A DNA stretch of 64,000 bases from Biscogniauxia marginata (lineage: Eukaryota; Ascomycota; Sordariomycetes; Xylariales; Xylariaceae), in assembly GCA_022695795.1 (NCBI GenBank), contig MU404132.1, positions 62,001 through 126,000 on the forward strand, in the 5' to 3' direction. Below the pieces are notes generated by a model. It did no database searches, was not told the origin of the DNA, and saw nothing but the letters and a program-made list of their open reading frames with translations. Positions 9,763 through 21,797 of this stretch are shown in pieces; the first letter of the stretch is position 1; each line of letters begins with the position of its first letter. The position numbers and the translations under genes were made by a program.

Positions 9763-11385
9763 TCTTATGTGTGGCAGCGCAATATTATCATGACACTTTT
9801 CATGTATGTACTGTTCGGCTGATTCCGTTTCCGATTTCTACAATGGATGATGTGCTGTGGCTCGGTATACTTCGTAGAGATGGTGGAGGGAAACGCGTCA
9901 GATCGTGTTTCTCTTAATTGAAACCCCCACCAAAATGACTAGGGGAGTTGTAGGTTGGCTCGCGTATGCACGTGCTCCTTCCTTTTCTCTCTCGTTATCT
10001 TATCTTGGGTGCCTACAGGTACGTACCTGAAGAGGTATACTACCATGTTATACCTGGTACCTGTACTAGGTACTCCCGACGTCTCCCTCGACTCGGTTTA
10101 ATTCAACAGAAATGACCTCATTAATAAATACGGACCCCCAGATTCCGCGACCTCTCTATTTGGTAAACATCAACTGAACGACCTGACTGAATCTTCTTCT
10201 TACCTACCTTCAAAGTTGGATATTAGTATACTACCTATTCTTGCTGGGGACATAGTTTACCTCTATATCACCGGTAAAGCTGGGGTATCCATGTTCGCAT
10301 TTTCAGACCCCGCATAGCTGCAAACTTCCAGTCTGGTATGTCGCGACTCTCCATTTTACTCCGTATCAGACGCTCACTTAAGACATATGTACCTAATAAT
10401 AGGCGGGTAAGCCAAGCCGAAACGTACGTAAGAGCAAGGTAACGAGACTTGAGCAATGATTGATCGTCTTGGATAGAGTTAGGTACCGGGTGTGAAACAC
10501 CGGTTAGTTCTTCAAATTTTCTAGTCGTTACGTTACCTACCCAGATTACCATGCGAACTTCTAAGGCTGAGAGACTACCTATGCACATATAATTAGACAA
10601 CTCCGATCTTTTTTTTTCTTTCCCTCGGTCAGATCATTTTGTGCAAGTCAAACATGAGAACTGCTCGCACACGGGTGTATGAGAAGATTGATTGGTCGGT
10701 TGGGGTCTCGCAAGCCATTTTGATTTCTCGTGTTGTTGATGTTGACGATAACTTGCCTCTTAGGAACCACTAATACGGCAGTACTGGAAATCCTGCAGGC
10801 TGAAAAAGCAGGGACTAGGTCTTCCCGGGCCACTTCCTCCCCTTTTCTCATCCTTCCAAAGTACCCGCTGTAAGTAATTATCGCGTAAAGGTACCTCTGA
10901 GCTAACATGGTTCTCCTCCAATTGACGTTCGGAAGTCGGCTCTAGTGAAGGCGGTCAATCTCTTGTCGGTGCGGCCAGGCTAACCGTCTTCTGCTTCCCT
11001 GTGACGCAAATTGGTAGTCCATCAGCAGCTGTAGCTCCTTTTTACTTTACATCTTGCATACACCTCCTCATTCATTCACCCATTCACTCATTCACTCATT
11101 CAACCTGCCTGCCTACCTACTCATTTCTCCAACAGTCTTCCCTTCGAGTGTCAATCTTGAAGACTCGTAGCTATCCCTTGAAAGTGGCATTGAATACGTG
11201 TGCCTGGTGCATACGAGATCTGTATTTGCCTGACATTGAGAGCACCTCCTACTCCTGATTCCTTCCGTTCCCTCTATGTAAAGCCACATTTCTCAAGAAG
11301 CCCCCCCACTTACACGGCTACGGCTCTTCGACGCATACCCAGAGCGAATTGTCCCCCCCCCCGATTCTGCTCGCTCACCTGCAAG
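9763..11385. other. Divergent intergenic region between the DUF2439 gene and the RVS167-like gene
   Basis: A 1.6-kb head-to-head spacer that should hold both promoters. A dense cluster of GGTACGTACC / GGTACCTGTACTAGGTACT palindrome-like motifs lies at 10017-10076. The last 350 nt before the RVS167 start are pyrimidine-rich, with a CATTCACT-type repeat at about 11068-11105, as in many fungal leaders. Frames of 86-110 codons on the minus strand at 10268-10908 have no recognisable motif. Confidence 0.5.
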
Positions 11386-13050
11386 ATGCAGTCTATGCAG
11401 AGGCAGTTTGGCCGTATGCTCCATAAGAGCCCAGGCGACAATGCCAAAGTTGCTGTCATATTAAGCGACTATGAAGATGCTGACCGCATTCTTGCTAAGG
11501 TAGGCCCCGCATACTGGACTGGGAGCTATTCATTCAGTCGTTCCAGCTTTGCGACGGCGTCCAGGAAGTTAACAATACTGCGTCTGCTAGATCATCGAGC
11601 AAACAAAATCATGGCGCGACTCCTGGGTGGACTTGGCCTCGTCGCAACTGGGCATAGTTACCGAGTATGACGCCCTCTGGGACCCGATCGTGGGCGCAAC
11701 CGACGGCCATGGCAAACCAGCAGTCCCTACACCCGAGCTCCAATTAGAACGTACACTGCACCTGAAACAGGCGTATACCGAGTTGAAGACGGAATTAATG
11801 GAGGAGGTCGAACATATCGAATTGAGGATCATCAAGCCCGCCACCGACGTTCGCGATTGCATCGCCCCGATGCGAAGGACGATCAAGAAGAGGGAAAACA
11901 AGAGAGTGGACTATGAGAAGTGTCAAGACAAAGCCAATAAGTTGCAGAGGAAGTCGGGAAGGACTCCGAAAGAAGACGCATCTCTTGCCAAAGCAGAGGC
12001 CGAGGTAGCCCGGACAGCTGAGGTAGCTTGATAACCCCCTGACACCCCCGAGCTCACACGTCTTCTCAGTACACAAAATATACTAACATATTTACTCATC
12101 AGGAGTTCCATGCCGCCGATGCACATCTGAGGGAGAATCTACCTCCGCTCGTAAATGCGACATTTAGTATGGTGCCGCCGCTCATCAGCGCCGTAGTCTT
12201 AGTGCAGAATCGCCTCCTGGGCATCTACTACACCGCTCTACATAACTACTGCCAAGATTACGACTTCCCTTCGCCGGCCCCGCCCATGGAGGACGTGATC
12301 GCGTCATGGTCGGCTGACTACGAACCAGTAAAGCGAGAAGTCGAGTCGATAAGCTTCCTCGCGAGCGGCAAGGCCGTCCGGCAGCCGATGAAGCTTCCCG
12401 ATGACCCGTCCACCCAGGAGCGACGGCCATCAAACGCCTCCAATGCCTCTTCCGCCGCCGAGAACGGCCTCCGACGTCCGTCGACCGGACTCATAAGCAG
12501 CAATGCCCCCCCGGTAACGGGTCCGAGGCCCAACCGCATCCCCTCATCCACCTCGCTGGCATCACAAGCAAGCACTAGCTCTCAACAACAAAGGCCCTCG
12601 ATAGGGAGCAACTACACCACAAGCAATAACCACCTTGCCCCCACCGATTTCACCACGGCGTCCCGGCTCGGCGGCCAGCAGATCCCATCGCCGGCCACGT
12701 CGCCCGGCTCGGTACGTTCACGAGCGGACTACTTCGGCGGCCGCTCGCCCCCGGGATCACGACCGACGACGAGCCCCGCGACCGCCGCCATGGCCGCGGC
12801 GGCCTCGAAAAAGAAGCCGCCGCCCCCTCCGCCGCCGAAGCCGAAGCGCATCCCCTCGGCGCGGCCGGACGAGTTCGTGGTGGCGCAGTACGACTTCGAG
12901 GGCCAGGGGGACGGCGACCTGTCGTTCCGCGAGGGCGACCGCATCCGCATCGTCAAGAAGACGGGCACGGACCAGGACTGGTGGGTCGGCGAGCTCGTCA
13001 ACGGCGGCGCCAGGGGCAGCTTTCCCGCGAACTACTGCAGGGCTGCGTAG
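11386..13050 (+). CDS. RVS167: BAR-SH3 membrane-curvature protein, RVS167/Hob1 (amphiphysin-like)
   Basis: Three exons, 11386..11499, 11591..12022 and 12103..13050, give 497 aa. Introns of 91 and 80 nt are both phase 0; the second has a TACTAAC branch site. The protein begins MQSMQRQFGRMLHKS, the typical N-terminus of the fungal amphiphysin family. Residues about 1-235 form the BAR domain, with SWRDSW, QLGIVTEYDALWDPIVGATD and AYTELKTELMEEVEHIE. A Ser/Pro-rich linker of about 200 residues includes a KKKPPPPPPPKPKR tract. A C-terminal SH3 domain (about 438-495) has AQYDFEGQGDGDLSF, DWWVGEL and GSFPANYC. Rvs167/Hob1 acts at cortical actin patches in vesicle scission, normally with an Rvs161/Hob3 partner that is not in this window. 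GC content rises sharply in the SH3 exon. Confidence 0.92.
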
Positions 13051-14931
13051 TACGTACGTACGTAGATTGACGGAAGAAAGAATAAAAAAAAGGGGGGGGA
13101 GGGAAGGGGAAGAGGGAGGGAGGAGACGCGGCATGTGACGTGAACGTGACGTGCGGGTGCACACAACACACACTACACTAGTTTGCTTTACTGACCTACA
13201 TTTACCCACCTTATCTATGTGTGATGTAGTAGGTATGGTGTGCTGTGGTGTACTATAGGTATCTAGCGTGTGTGGTGGCGTGGCGCGGGGGAGATCGTAT
13301 AAGCGGGACGGAACGGTACGGTACACAATACGACTCAAGTTCCTCATAGAGAATCCTCTCCCCCCCCCCTTCTTCCCCAAGATAAAAAGGAAAAGGGGGG
13401 GGGAGGGGGTGGAGGGGGGTAGCGAGGTATCTAGATAGCCCAGGCGGGGGAATTAATTTCGGTATTCGTTGAGAAGAAAGATAAAGCAATACGTAGAGAT
13501 AAAACACACAGGCAAATAAACAAATAAACTTAATAATAATAAAAACTCTTATTTTTAATAAGTAATAAACTTAAGATTTAAAAAAAATTTAAAAAAAAAG
13601 GAGTTAAAATTGATATATAGTTATAAATAAATGAAAAATGAAAGACCTTTATTTAAAACGCACGTTATTTAAAATATTTGTCTTATAAATTTCTATGTTT
13701 TTTTCCTCCTTAATATTCCCATCCTTTTATCAAGATCTCCCCCTCCCCCTCTTAATTCACATACCTATCTCCAACCCCCTATCTCCAACCCCTTCTTTTC
13801 TCTTCCCCTCCTCCCCCCCCCTTTCCCTTCTCTTTAATCTTATGTACTTCCTTATTATAAACAAGTCGCGAAAAATAAGCGAATACCAGAATACCCACCA
13901 GAAGGATTTCCCTTCAAAAAATTTAACAATTTCATCCCCTTTTAATTTTGTCTAAGCATTTTTAAACGCCGGTGACCCCTATCCTATATACATATGCCTT
14001 CCCGCCTCATGCAACAACGACAACAACCCACCCTTGATTCCCTTCCCCCCCTTTTTTTTTGTTTAAATCATACCTATGCTAAGTAGGAGCAAGCAGAGAT
14101 CAAGTCAATTTTCTTTCTTGGTTATCTATCCGACGAAAGGGGGAGGGAGGCCAAACCCCGTCCCCTTTCTCCGACCCAAAAATTTCAGGTCGGGCTAGAT
14201 ACGAAGACAAGCAAGTCTATAAGTAGAGAGCAAAAGCAAGTAAACAACATGAAGGCTGTATAAACACATGTTGAGAGGAAAGAAAAAGGAACTCCAAAAG
14301 AGGGGTTTTGATGCATGGCCATAATGATTTGTGAAATAATCCTCCCTCCTTCTACCCCTTGAGTCTTGTAAAATCCATGCATGCATCCGCGGCAAACCCG
14401 CGTAAAGAGATATTTCATCCTGCTGGGATGAGATTCCGGGTATCATAAACAAGGTAAAAGGTGCGACGCCCGAGAGTACCAATGCCTCCATGTACTTTGT
14501 ACGTCGCCAGTGCCATGAGCCTAGTGGCAATCTCACGGCATATAAAACAGCGCGATGTGAATGTTCAAGAAAAAAAAAGGCGTGAGTGGTGTTCGATAGT
14601 ACACATATGAAGAGAAAAAATGGCGGTCCTATTCGGGGTCCACCTGTCGAAGGCAGTAAGTCCACCTAGATATGATAGGCATTGAACGGTCGAATTTGCT
14701 TCCCAGGCTAATCGGTTATCATCAATCTCCAGAGATGTGGAGATATCGTTCGTGACGATGGGAGCTAGAGTGGTCGATCTGGTATACCTGGACTTCGCTT
14801 CTTGGTCAGGGGCTGAAAAATGGACTCGAATATTTAGTATCCAGAGGCGAGTTGGGATTTTGGGGTTCCACCATGCTAACATCATGAATAGCGACGGTGG
14901 ATAATGAATCCCTCCTAAAAGGACCCAATCC
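13051..14931. other. Convergent intergenic region with AT-rich island
   Basis: Lies between two converging genes. It has purine/pyrimidine-rich tracts at 13080-13430, then a strongly AT-rich island at about 13500-13720, C/T-rich tracts to about 13830 and mixed sequence after that. Minus-strand frames at 14185-14885 show no recognisable domain and are probably 3' UTR or spacer. No gene is supported. Confidence 0.5.
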
Positions 14932-16880
14932 CTAAAAGGTACTAGGACCTAGTTCGATGGCCGGTGAAGTCGTGCCCTCCCGTCTTTTCCTCTCCTCCTC
15001 GGCCCTGATCGCACGCGCAATCTCTTCTGCCTGAGCATTTGCGGCACCTCGCGCTCCGAGATATCCATCTTCTGAACCCTCTAGTTCCATGGGCGTTACA
15101 GGACCAGGACTTCCTAGAGGTGCCAATCTCGGCTTACTCGGCTTCGACATGCTGCTGAAACCCATCGTCCGCAAAGAATTCAGGGCTGCGGCATTGATAT
15201 TTCCGCCATTCAGGGCCAGTGTCGCTTGGGCGATCATATCGCGCTGGTACTGTTGCAGTCTACGCTTAGCTTCAGACTCATTCCGCGAATGGCCCACGGT
15301 CGACGATTCTTTGAAAGTTGGTACTTGAGTGTCTGACTTGGACAGACTTGACGAAGCCGATTCTGATGATAAGGGCCTGGCGCTGTGTGCCTTTTTCTTC
15401 TCATCCTTCCTCTTCTCATAGTTGGACGGGTAGTATTTGCCCATCGGCAGGGTGTTATCCTGAGTCCCGGTAGGCATATAGGACGTTACAGGAGTGTTGG
15501 ACCTGGAGTTCGAGTGAGATCGCAGCAGGTTTGCCGTGTTTAGTTGTGCGGACCGGTCAGCCATGGCGGTAGGTGCAGTCAACGTGGCCGGGATAGTCCC
15601 TACTGCTGTCACGTTGGAGACAGCCGTTAAGGTATCGGGGGAATTAGTCTCAGAGGCGCGCTGGATGGACTTGAGGCGGGCCTTTGAGGCGTCAAGCTGA
15701 AAAGGGTGAGGGTGATAAACTCGACTTTGCTCCTCATGTAAGGGGAAATAACCACTACGATGGACGGATGGTTAACCTCTAATGCCAAGGGAGAAAATAA
15801 AAATAAAGAGGAAAATAGGGGATTCGAGAGACATACCCAGGCAAATCACCGCGAGCAGACAGAGGCGCAGGCGGTGTATAAACAGGAGCGCTACTGACTT
15901 TTTTCTTGGTGGTAGGCAGTTCGATCGCAATGGGTTTACTTTGAATTGGCGTCGATCTGGGGGATGCCGACAATGACGGATCACTGGTGCCGGTGGTGCG
16001 CGAAGGTGAATGCGTGCCTAACTTTGTCAACAGGTTTAATTCGCACCGGTGGAGGGATGACGCAACAGAGAACGGGGCATTGAAAAGCAGGCGGGAATAA
16101 TAAATAACAATGGAAATAACATGTAAAAATATATTCCAAAGGTAGAAGGGGTCTCCGTGGCGGGTTGGGTCGTGGCGGGAGAAACCCCTAAAGTACCCTT
16201 GGCGGGACGGTCCAGGAGGGGGAGATCCTGGGATGCACCCCGCCTTAGGGGCTGACAGTGGGGGTGTGTGTTAGTGGCTTGTCCGCTGCCAACACAGCGG
16301 CCGACCAACCACAGACAACCGCCGGCGCCTCCCAGTCTGAGTAATGTCAAATGTCAATCTTGCTCCGTCCACTTGGCGGCAACCCGGCAAGACACACACA
16401 AGACACAAGCACCATGTGGATGCGCCCGCATGCCATGTCATGTCCACGAGCAAGACCCCGACCGCACGTTCTCCAACTGTGCTGTGCGTGCTGTAGTCCG
16501 TACGCCATCCCCAATACGGGAAGCCAATCACAACCTTGGGAACACACGCCGTGCATAACCTAAACGTAGTCTAACGCAGGCGGGTGGGTAGCCAACATCG
16601 ACCGCAGGCTATCGACAACTGAGATAATGAGAAAGGTAAACAACATACCGCCAGTCATCCGCCAGTGTGCTTCCCGAGATCTCGGGGGCGTCCCTAGTTG
16701 CGGGTTGTCTGCGGTGAGGTTTGGCGAGCTTCTCGCCCAGAGGACCTGGTCATCCGATCGTGTGTCTGGGGAAGAGAGGGGTGACGACACGTCGGATGAG
16801 TTGGACATGGCCCTGCTGGGCCGCCTCGTCACCGAGGACAGATATGAAGCCGGCTTGAAAGACCGTCCGAAGCTTGCCAT
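14932..16880 (-). CDS. Conserved filamentous-fungal protein of unknown function (GYFPLHEE / HPHPFQLD motif); 5' splicing incomplete
   Basis: Three coding blocks are clear. Exon 1 is 16649..16880 (77 aa plus one base), starting MASFGRSFKPASYL and ending in a GTATGT donor. A middle exon ends at 15837, its coding reading KLGTHSPSRTTG to SARGDLPG. The last exon is 14932..15754. The 82-nt intron 15755..15836 joins DLPG to GYFPLHEEQSRVYHPHPFQL, a block I recall from conserved fungal proteins. The C-terminal half includes MGKYYPSNYEKR, a coiled-looking RRLQQYQRDMIAQATLAL and a final AEEIARAIRAEEERKRRE helix. The start of the middle exon, somewhere between about 16030 and 16300, is unresolved because the phase-1 donor finds no clean acceptor in frame. 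Either there is a further small exon or an intron of about 600 nt. Function is unknown. Confidence 0.65.
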
Positions 16881-19800
16881 GTTAATCTTGATTCGAGAAT
16901 GACGGAACTCCCCAGGGCCCCCGACTGGATCGTCGTCGCGGCTAGTATAGCTGGGTAACGATGCAAGGGAAGATCTAATGTGGAAGCGCGTTAGCTTAGT
17001 TTACTGTCTGCATATAACAGCCTTCTCCTCGCGGAGGTGAAGACAGCTCCGATGGCGCTGGTAGGATCTGATGTCAGTCCGCTTCGCCTGGGGCCTGCAA
17101 GGTATGCGCCGTGGAGACAGATCACACTTGGGTTGGGGCAGAACGATGCGATAGCTTTATTAGATACGTCCGGCTAGGCGTCTCATATTTTTTCCAGCAG
17201 AGACGCACGAAAGCTGTAGGATAGCCCGGAGAAGCCGTAGATATGTAGAAAGATGCTCTTATAAATACCGCCGCTGACCATGGTGGCATTTCAGACATCA
17301 AACGTCCAGGGAGATAGAAGAAAAAAAGGCAGGCGTTTTTGCAATTGTCTTACCTGACAACTCGGTCTTCCTAGGATCCCGGAGACACACTGCGAGGATG
17401 ATGCCTCTCTCTATCACACACACACACACACCACCCTGAGCGTGCTGCTCTCGGGTGATGATCCAACGAGGCCAACGAAGTTTGAACAAGAGCGAACGAG
17501 GATCGTCGTCTACTAAGTATCCACAGGCAATTTGGATGGGGTGCGGCACGTTTGTGGGCGGATCGCATTCGGACCCTTTCACAGTGCCGGAGAACAGAGC
17601 CGGCCGGCTCCTCCCTCCTCGGAATGCCTTCGTTAGATCGGGAGGGCGATGATAGTCATTTGGTATCTGAAGACGAGGATAGCCGTGGAACACTTGGGGG
17701 GTTTTCGAATCAGAGAACCGGGAACCACTTTCTCTGCTGTGGGTATGTCGAATGTCGAATGGCAGTGGTAGATATGTGTGTGTCGAAGATGGTAAGCTAG
17801 CGATAATGAGTCCAGGTTGGAGATGTGTGGTAGAAATGGTGGGGAGAGGGAAAAAAAGGCTTAGGGAATGTGCTGAAGGGTCTGAAACAAAGCGCTGAGG
17901 GAGCGACTCTCTAGAAGGTACCCAGCCCAACTCGTGTACGACTGTACGAGGTACTGTACCTACCTAATCTTTGTCTGTGAAGCATCCTGTTATGTACATA
18001 CATAAAATGTGCCCACCAACCGAAGTATGTTCCTGCCTGGTCAGATCGAGAGACGCAAAGGACGTATGTATATGTAGCAGGTTGTAGATATGCATCGGCT
18101 AAAATGTGGCGTGGTACCCAATAAGTTGAGTGGACAGAGATATCTACCCACCTCACTCACGCCTGCGTTACCTGACTTACATGTATGTAGGTAGGTAGGT
18201 AGGTAAGGCAACTGCACTGTACATACATTAGGTACCTAAGGTACTGAGAGACAGGTGGTAGATCTTATCGGGCGGCTGCAGAAATCTCCTAGGTTGGGCT
18301 ACGTACCTTAGGTACATAAATAAATACCTACAATTTGGGTACGTACTACACGGTCCATCGACCCTGGTCACGACCCTTGACCTTGAATAGATCCATCCTG
18401 CTGCCACTGGCGAATTCACAGGGTTGGATAGGCCGTGATGTGATAGCCAACGTGCAGCAATTAATATTTACTGGTTGATACATTCATTATACCTATGTAC
18501 AGTATAATCTACAGATGTAAGGTATGTCTCGGTATATCTCGCAACTCAATCATATATATAAAAAAGCGCTCATCCACCGATCTTGTATCACACATGTTTA
18601 TCATCGGCAGTCGTCGATATATCTTAGGTACCTGTTAATACCTTATATCCAGCATCAGCCGTATTGTGGCCTAGAATTACCTAGTGGCCTACATAGGTAT
18701 ATGTAGGTCATATTAGATGGGTAATGCCATTGCTCATCAACTCGACTTTGAAGTCTACGTTAGTCACCTTATCTACGGGTTATTGCCACTTGCACGCATG
18801 TTACAGTTGAATATTACCTTCCGCCTCAAACGCGGGCACGAGATGATCACACTGTGAACGGGTGAGCGACCAAGAAGCAATATAGAAGCCCAACTGCCAG
18901 ATTGCCCTGGAAAACACATCATAAGACTTATGTCATGGTTGTTCTGTCTTAGGACTAAACCCGAAAGGCCGTGTGCTGCAGATGGGAACGAGTTAGTGTG
19001 TCACTAGAGCCCGGGGAGATCAGCATAACCTCTCCAAATAAGAGTCGTCTAGGATGGTCGAAGGGGCATGGCTACTGCCGCACACTAATTAATGCCCTGG
19101 TAGATAGATACACCTGTGTGTGCGCATTCAGACAAACAGACCGACGCTGGGTAGGTAGGCCTGGCAGGACCCAGGATCCCTCCAAGAATATCTAGTGTAG
19201 GGCTCGTAAGCGCACCACTCGGTCCTCATCTGAGCCGTGCCGTGCCGAGGAGTGCGACGGCACGGGAAGCTAGAACGATCAAGCGAAATGAAGAGCCCTA
19301 GTAAAAGGCGAGAGGATTTCCTTGAGGGGGCGTTGTTTACCGCAAGTGGTGTGAGCTTCTCTCGCACTATTGCCACGAGCTAATTCCTACAGAGCTTCCT
19401 TTAGATGCAGGGAGACACCGTATAGGCCGTAACATCCGGGCGGTAATTCGACGTAGGGCACCGCAGCGTAAGCAGAGCTTGAAATGGCTCAATGGCGTCG
19501 TCGAGGACGCCTAGAGATCTTCTCCGTGAACTGCAGCCACATCGTTGGCGAGGGTGGTTAGTACGACGGTGGGATTGGCAGACCACACGATGTCGCATGC
19601 AGAAGGCTGGAGGCGGCTGCTCTCTCCTCTCTCTCTCTCTCTTTCGCCGTGCCGTCTTGTCCAACTGATATCTAACGTGAAACAACCAACCACACTGCCG
19701 CATGGTGGCATGGGCACACACTGACTAGACGGAGTCGATGTCGATCTGGTAGATCGATGCTCTAAGGAGGATGTGAGAGACTTGGAAGAAAAAGGAAAAG

Positions 19801-19975
19801 CTGCATCCGACCCATGCGACGACCAGGACCTAAGAGTTAGGTGTGTACTGGGTAGGTAAGTAATCAAGGTAATCAATGATCGGTAGCAGGGTTGAGAAAA
19901 TTTTCTCGTTTATTCTGGTGTAAGTTACAGTTCTGTAACGTTGGTCCGGCGCATTGAATCCTCTCTACATAGGTA
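16881..19975. other. Gene-poor spacer, 3.1 kb
   Basis: The upstream side of the gene starting at 16880 and the 3' side of the candidate small membrane protein. A 210-codon minus-strand frame at 17298-17930 has only low-complexity composition and no domain, and is better explained as leader. TAGGTA motif clusters lie at 17930-18340 and 18620-18720, including an AGGT array at 18185-18206; a TC tract lies at about 19617-19643. No gene is supported. Confidence 0.45.
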
Positions 19976-20251
19976 CTATTGATGTACGGATGTATTGCAC
20001 ACTCGAATAGGTACACATACAATGCAAGAAAGTTTCTGGCGCTGGCCCGAGTAGATAGTGGCAACTGTCTTGTACGGTAGTACGCCGAGAAAAATAAGTA
20101 ATAAACAGATGAGGATGTTCCCTACTACGTAAACCAGAAGCACGACCAGAAACGCGATTATGACGGCAGAAAGGGGGGGAGGGGGGGGAGGGGCACTTCC
20201 TTTTGAAAAGCGGCTGACGAATGACTTGGAACCTGCGTTGGTTGGATCCAT
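19976..20251 (-). CDS. Candidate small membrane protein (91 aa), unknown
   Basis: From the ATG at 20249-20251 the frame gives 91 aa beginning MDPTNAGSKSFVSRFSKG. A Pro-rich hinge (APPPPPPL) encoded by a C-run leads to a long hydrophobic segment, AVIIAFLVVLLVYVVGNILI and then CLLLIFLGVLPY, enough for one long or two tightly paired transmembrane helices. The tail is short and Cys-containing. Intact coding, an orderly N-terminus and a clean hydrophobic block make this more gene-like than neighbouring frames. I cannot name a family, and the frame could be chance. The C-run at 20167-20190 makes a sequencing indel possible. Confidence 0.35.
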   Translation of the reverse strand: MDPTNAGSKSFVSRFSKGSAPPPPPPLSAVIIAFLVVLLVYVVGNILICLLLIFLGVLPYKTVATIYSGQRQKLSCIVCVPIRVCNTSVHQ

Positions 20252-21200
20252 AACAAAGAGGATGGAATTCTTCAAGAATGGCACCTTTTCCCTGAGACCC
20301 CTGAGACCCTTGAGCAAGCCCAGAAAAAGGAAAGGAAAAAAAAAGGGTCGGAGCTATACTTGATAAGATATAGGGCCATGACGTAGGCGGAGATCCCCTT
20401 GGCACGATAATGTGGGAGCCCAATTAACGTACCCGCCCCGCTTCAACTGCTGCCGGAATCTTCATCTTTATGTTCAATCGAGCCTTCAAGGCGGAGCTGG
20501 GCACGATCACCCACGACTTGCTGTACACACTAGACGCTATACTACAATGTAGTCCATGCACAATGACGGCGGGAGGAGTTGACGATTCTCTCTTTTCCGC
20601 TACTCATTATGTCAGTCCCGAGTAATAGAACTTAGACATCGACAATGACATGTGCAAGTGGAGGATAAGTAGCTAAGGTAAGAGGATGCACAGCAAGGTA
20701 TCGCCCCGTGCCGCGAGGACAACCTTAAAGCGTTCGATCGAGCATATCTCAAACCCCTGAACTCTCAACCCTGACTACCTCCTTGGGTACCTCGGGCAAA
20801 TTACCCGTAAACCCCGTCGATTAGCTCTAACTTCGCTAGGTACCAAAGACTAAACGAGCACCACTCGAACCAAGTCAACTAATGCCCGGAGTAATCTCGC
20901 AGCATGGAAGCATTGATCGAGAACCAAACTTCGGAGTAAATCCGTATCATTAAATATAAGCTCTACCTCAGGGGTAAGAGCAAAGTGTGAGTGATTAATA
21001 TTAAGTACTTATTATGCACTCACAATAAACCCGAAGTTTATGTTGAGAAACTCACCCGTACATATTGGTATCATTCAACGCCATCAGAAAGAAGTTTGTC
21101 GCATATTCGCCGCCCTCCCGCCGTCTCCTCCCCCTTTTCAAATTTCCATTACTCCACGTGCTTCCACCATGTTCAAGATATATTCGAAGTTGTAAGATAA
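20252..21200. other. Intergenic region, 0.95 kb
   Basis: Between the candidate 91-aa membrane protein and the MARVEL-like gene, both on the minus strand. I see no coding block, RNA gene or clear repeat. Confidence 0.4.
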
Positions 21201-21797
21201 TCAGGCTCTCCAGCCGGTTGATCGAGTAGACGCGTTGCGTCCTAGCTTGGCCCGGCCCGTAAATCGGCTGTTCCGTTCACGATGAGACCACCAGTACGCG
21301 GCAGAGCCAACCGTGCCGATTAGCCATAGAATGGCGGCAGCCAGGTCCACCCAGACAGCATTCTTCATTCGCTGTATATCGCTGTTGCCCTCAGGGTCCT
21401 CACGGATGTACATGCTGCCAAAGAGACCAAATAGAGCAATCCAGAGGGCGAAAAGGATGAGATTCCATATCGTCACCGCGGCGAACCGTAGTATGAAAGG
21501 GACCAAGTACAGGATGGCGGTTAAAGCCGACAGGCCGCCGACGACTTCGGCATAGACCTACACAAAGCGATGTTAGCCAATTGATTGTCGAACGTAGGGA
21601 GATTCTAACGTGTAAAGACACGGTAGCCAGGGACACGGTGTTCAACTCACCCATTTGCCGTCTGTGTATTTGCCTTGCGAGTGCGCGCGTTGCAGGTCTA
21701 TGCCATACAATGCGCAGACCGTGACTGCAAGTACGAATTGGAAGAAATGCAGTACTGCAAAGAGCAGGTAGCTCAAGGCCATGCCGAATATGCCCAT
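21201..21797 (-). CDS. MARVEL-like four-span membrane protein
   Basis: Two exons, complement(21201..21557, 21651..21797), give 167 aa. The 93-nt intron has a GTGAGT donor, a TAG acceptor and phase 0 on both sides. The start is MGIFGMALSYLLFAVLHFFQ. Four hydrophobic segments can be seen: about residues 5-27, 53-72 (VVGGLSALTAILYLVPFILR), 74-98 (TIWNLILFALWIALFGLFG) and 120-140 (DLAAAILWLIGTVGSAAYWW). A polar, charged C-terminal tail (RERNSRFTGRAKLGRN) follows. The size, topology and the DLAAA..W before the last span are typical of fungal MARVEL-domain proteins, which sit in the plasma membrane or eisosome-like domains. The exact role is unknown. Confidence 0.75.

Noticed and set aside
12757..13380. 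Minus-strand 207-codon frame over the RVS167 SH3 exon
   Set aside because: An artefact of very GC-rich coding; the plus strand has an intact SH3 domain.
17298..17930. Minus-strand 210-codon frame
   Set aside because: Low-complexity composition, no domain, and lies just upstream of a gene on the same strand, so it is probably leader sequence.
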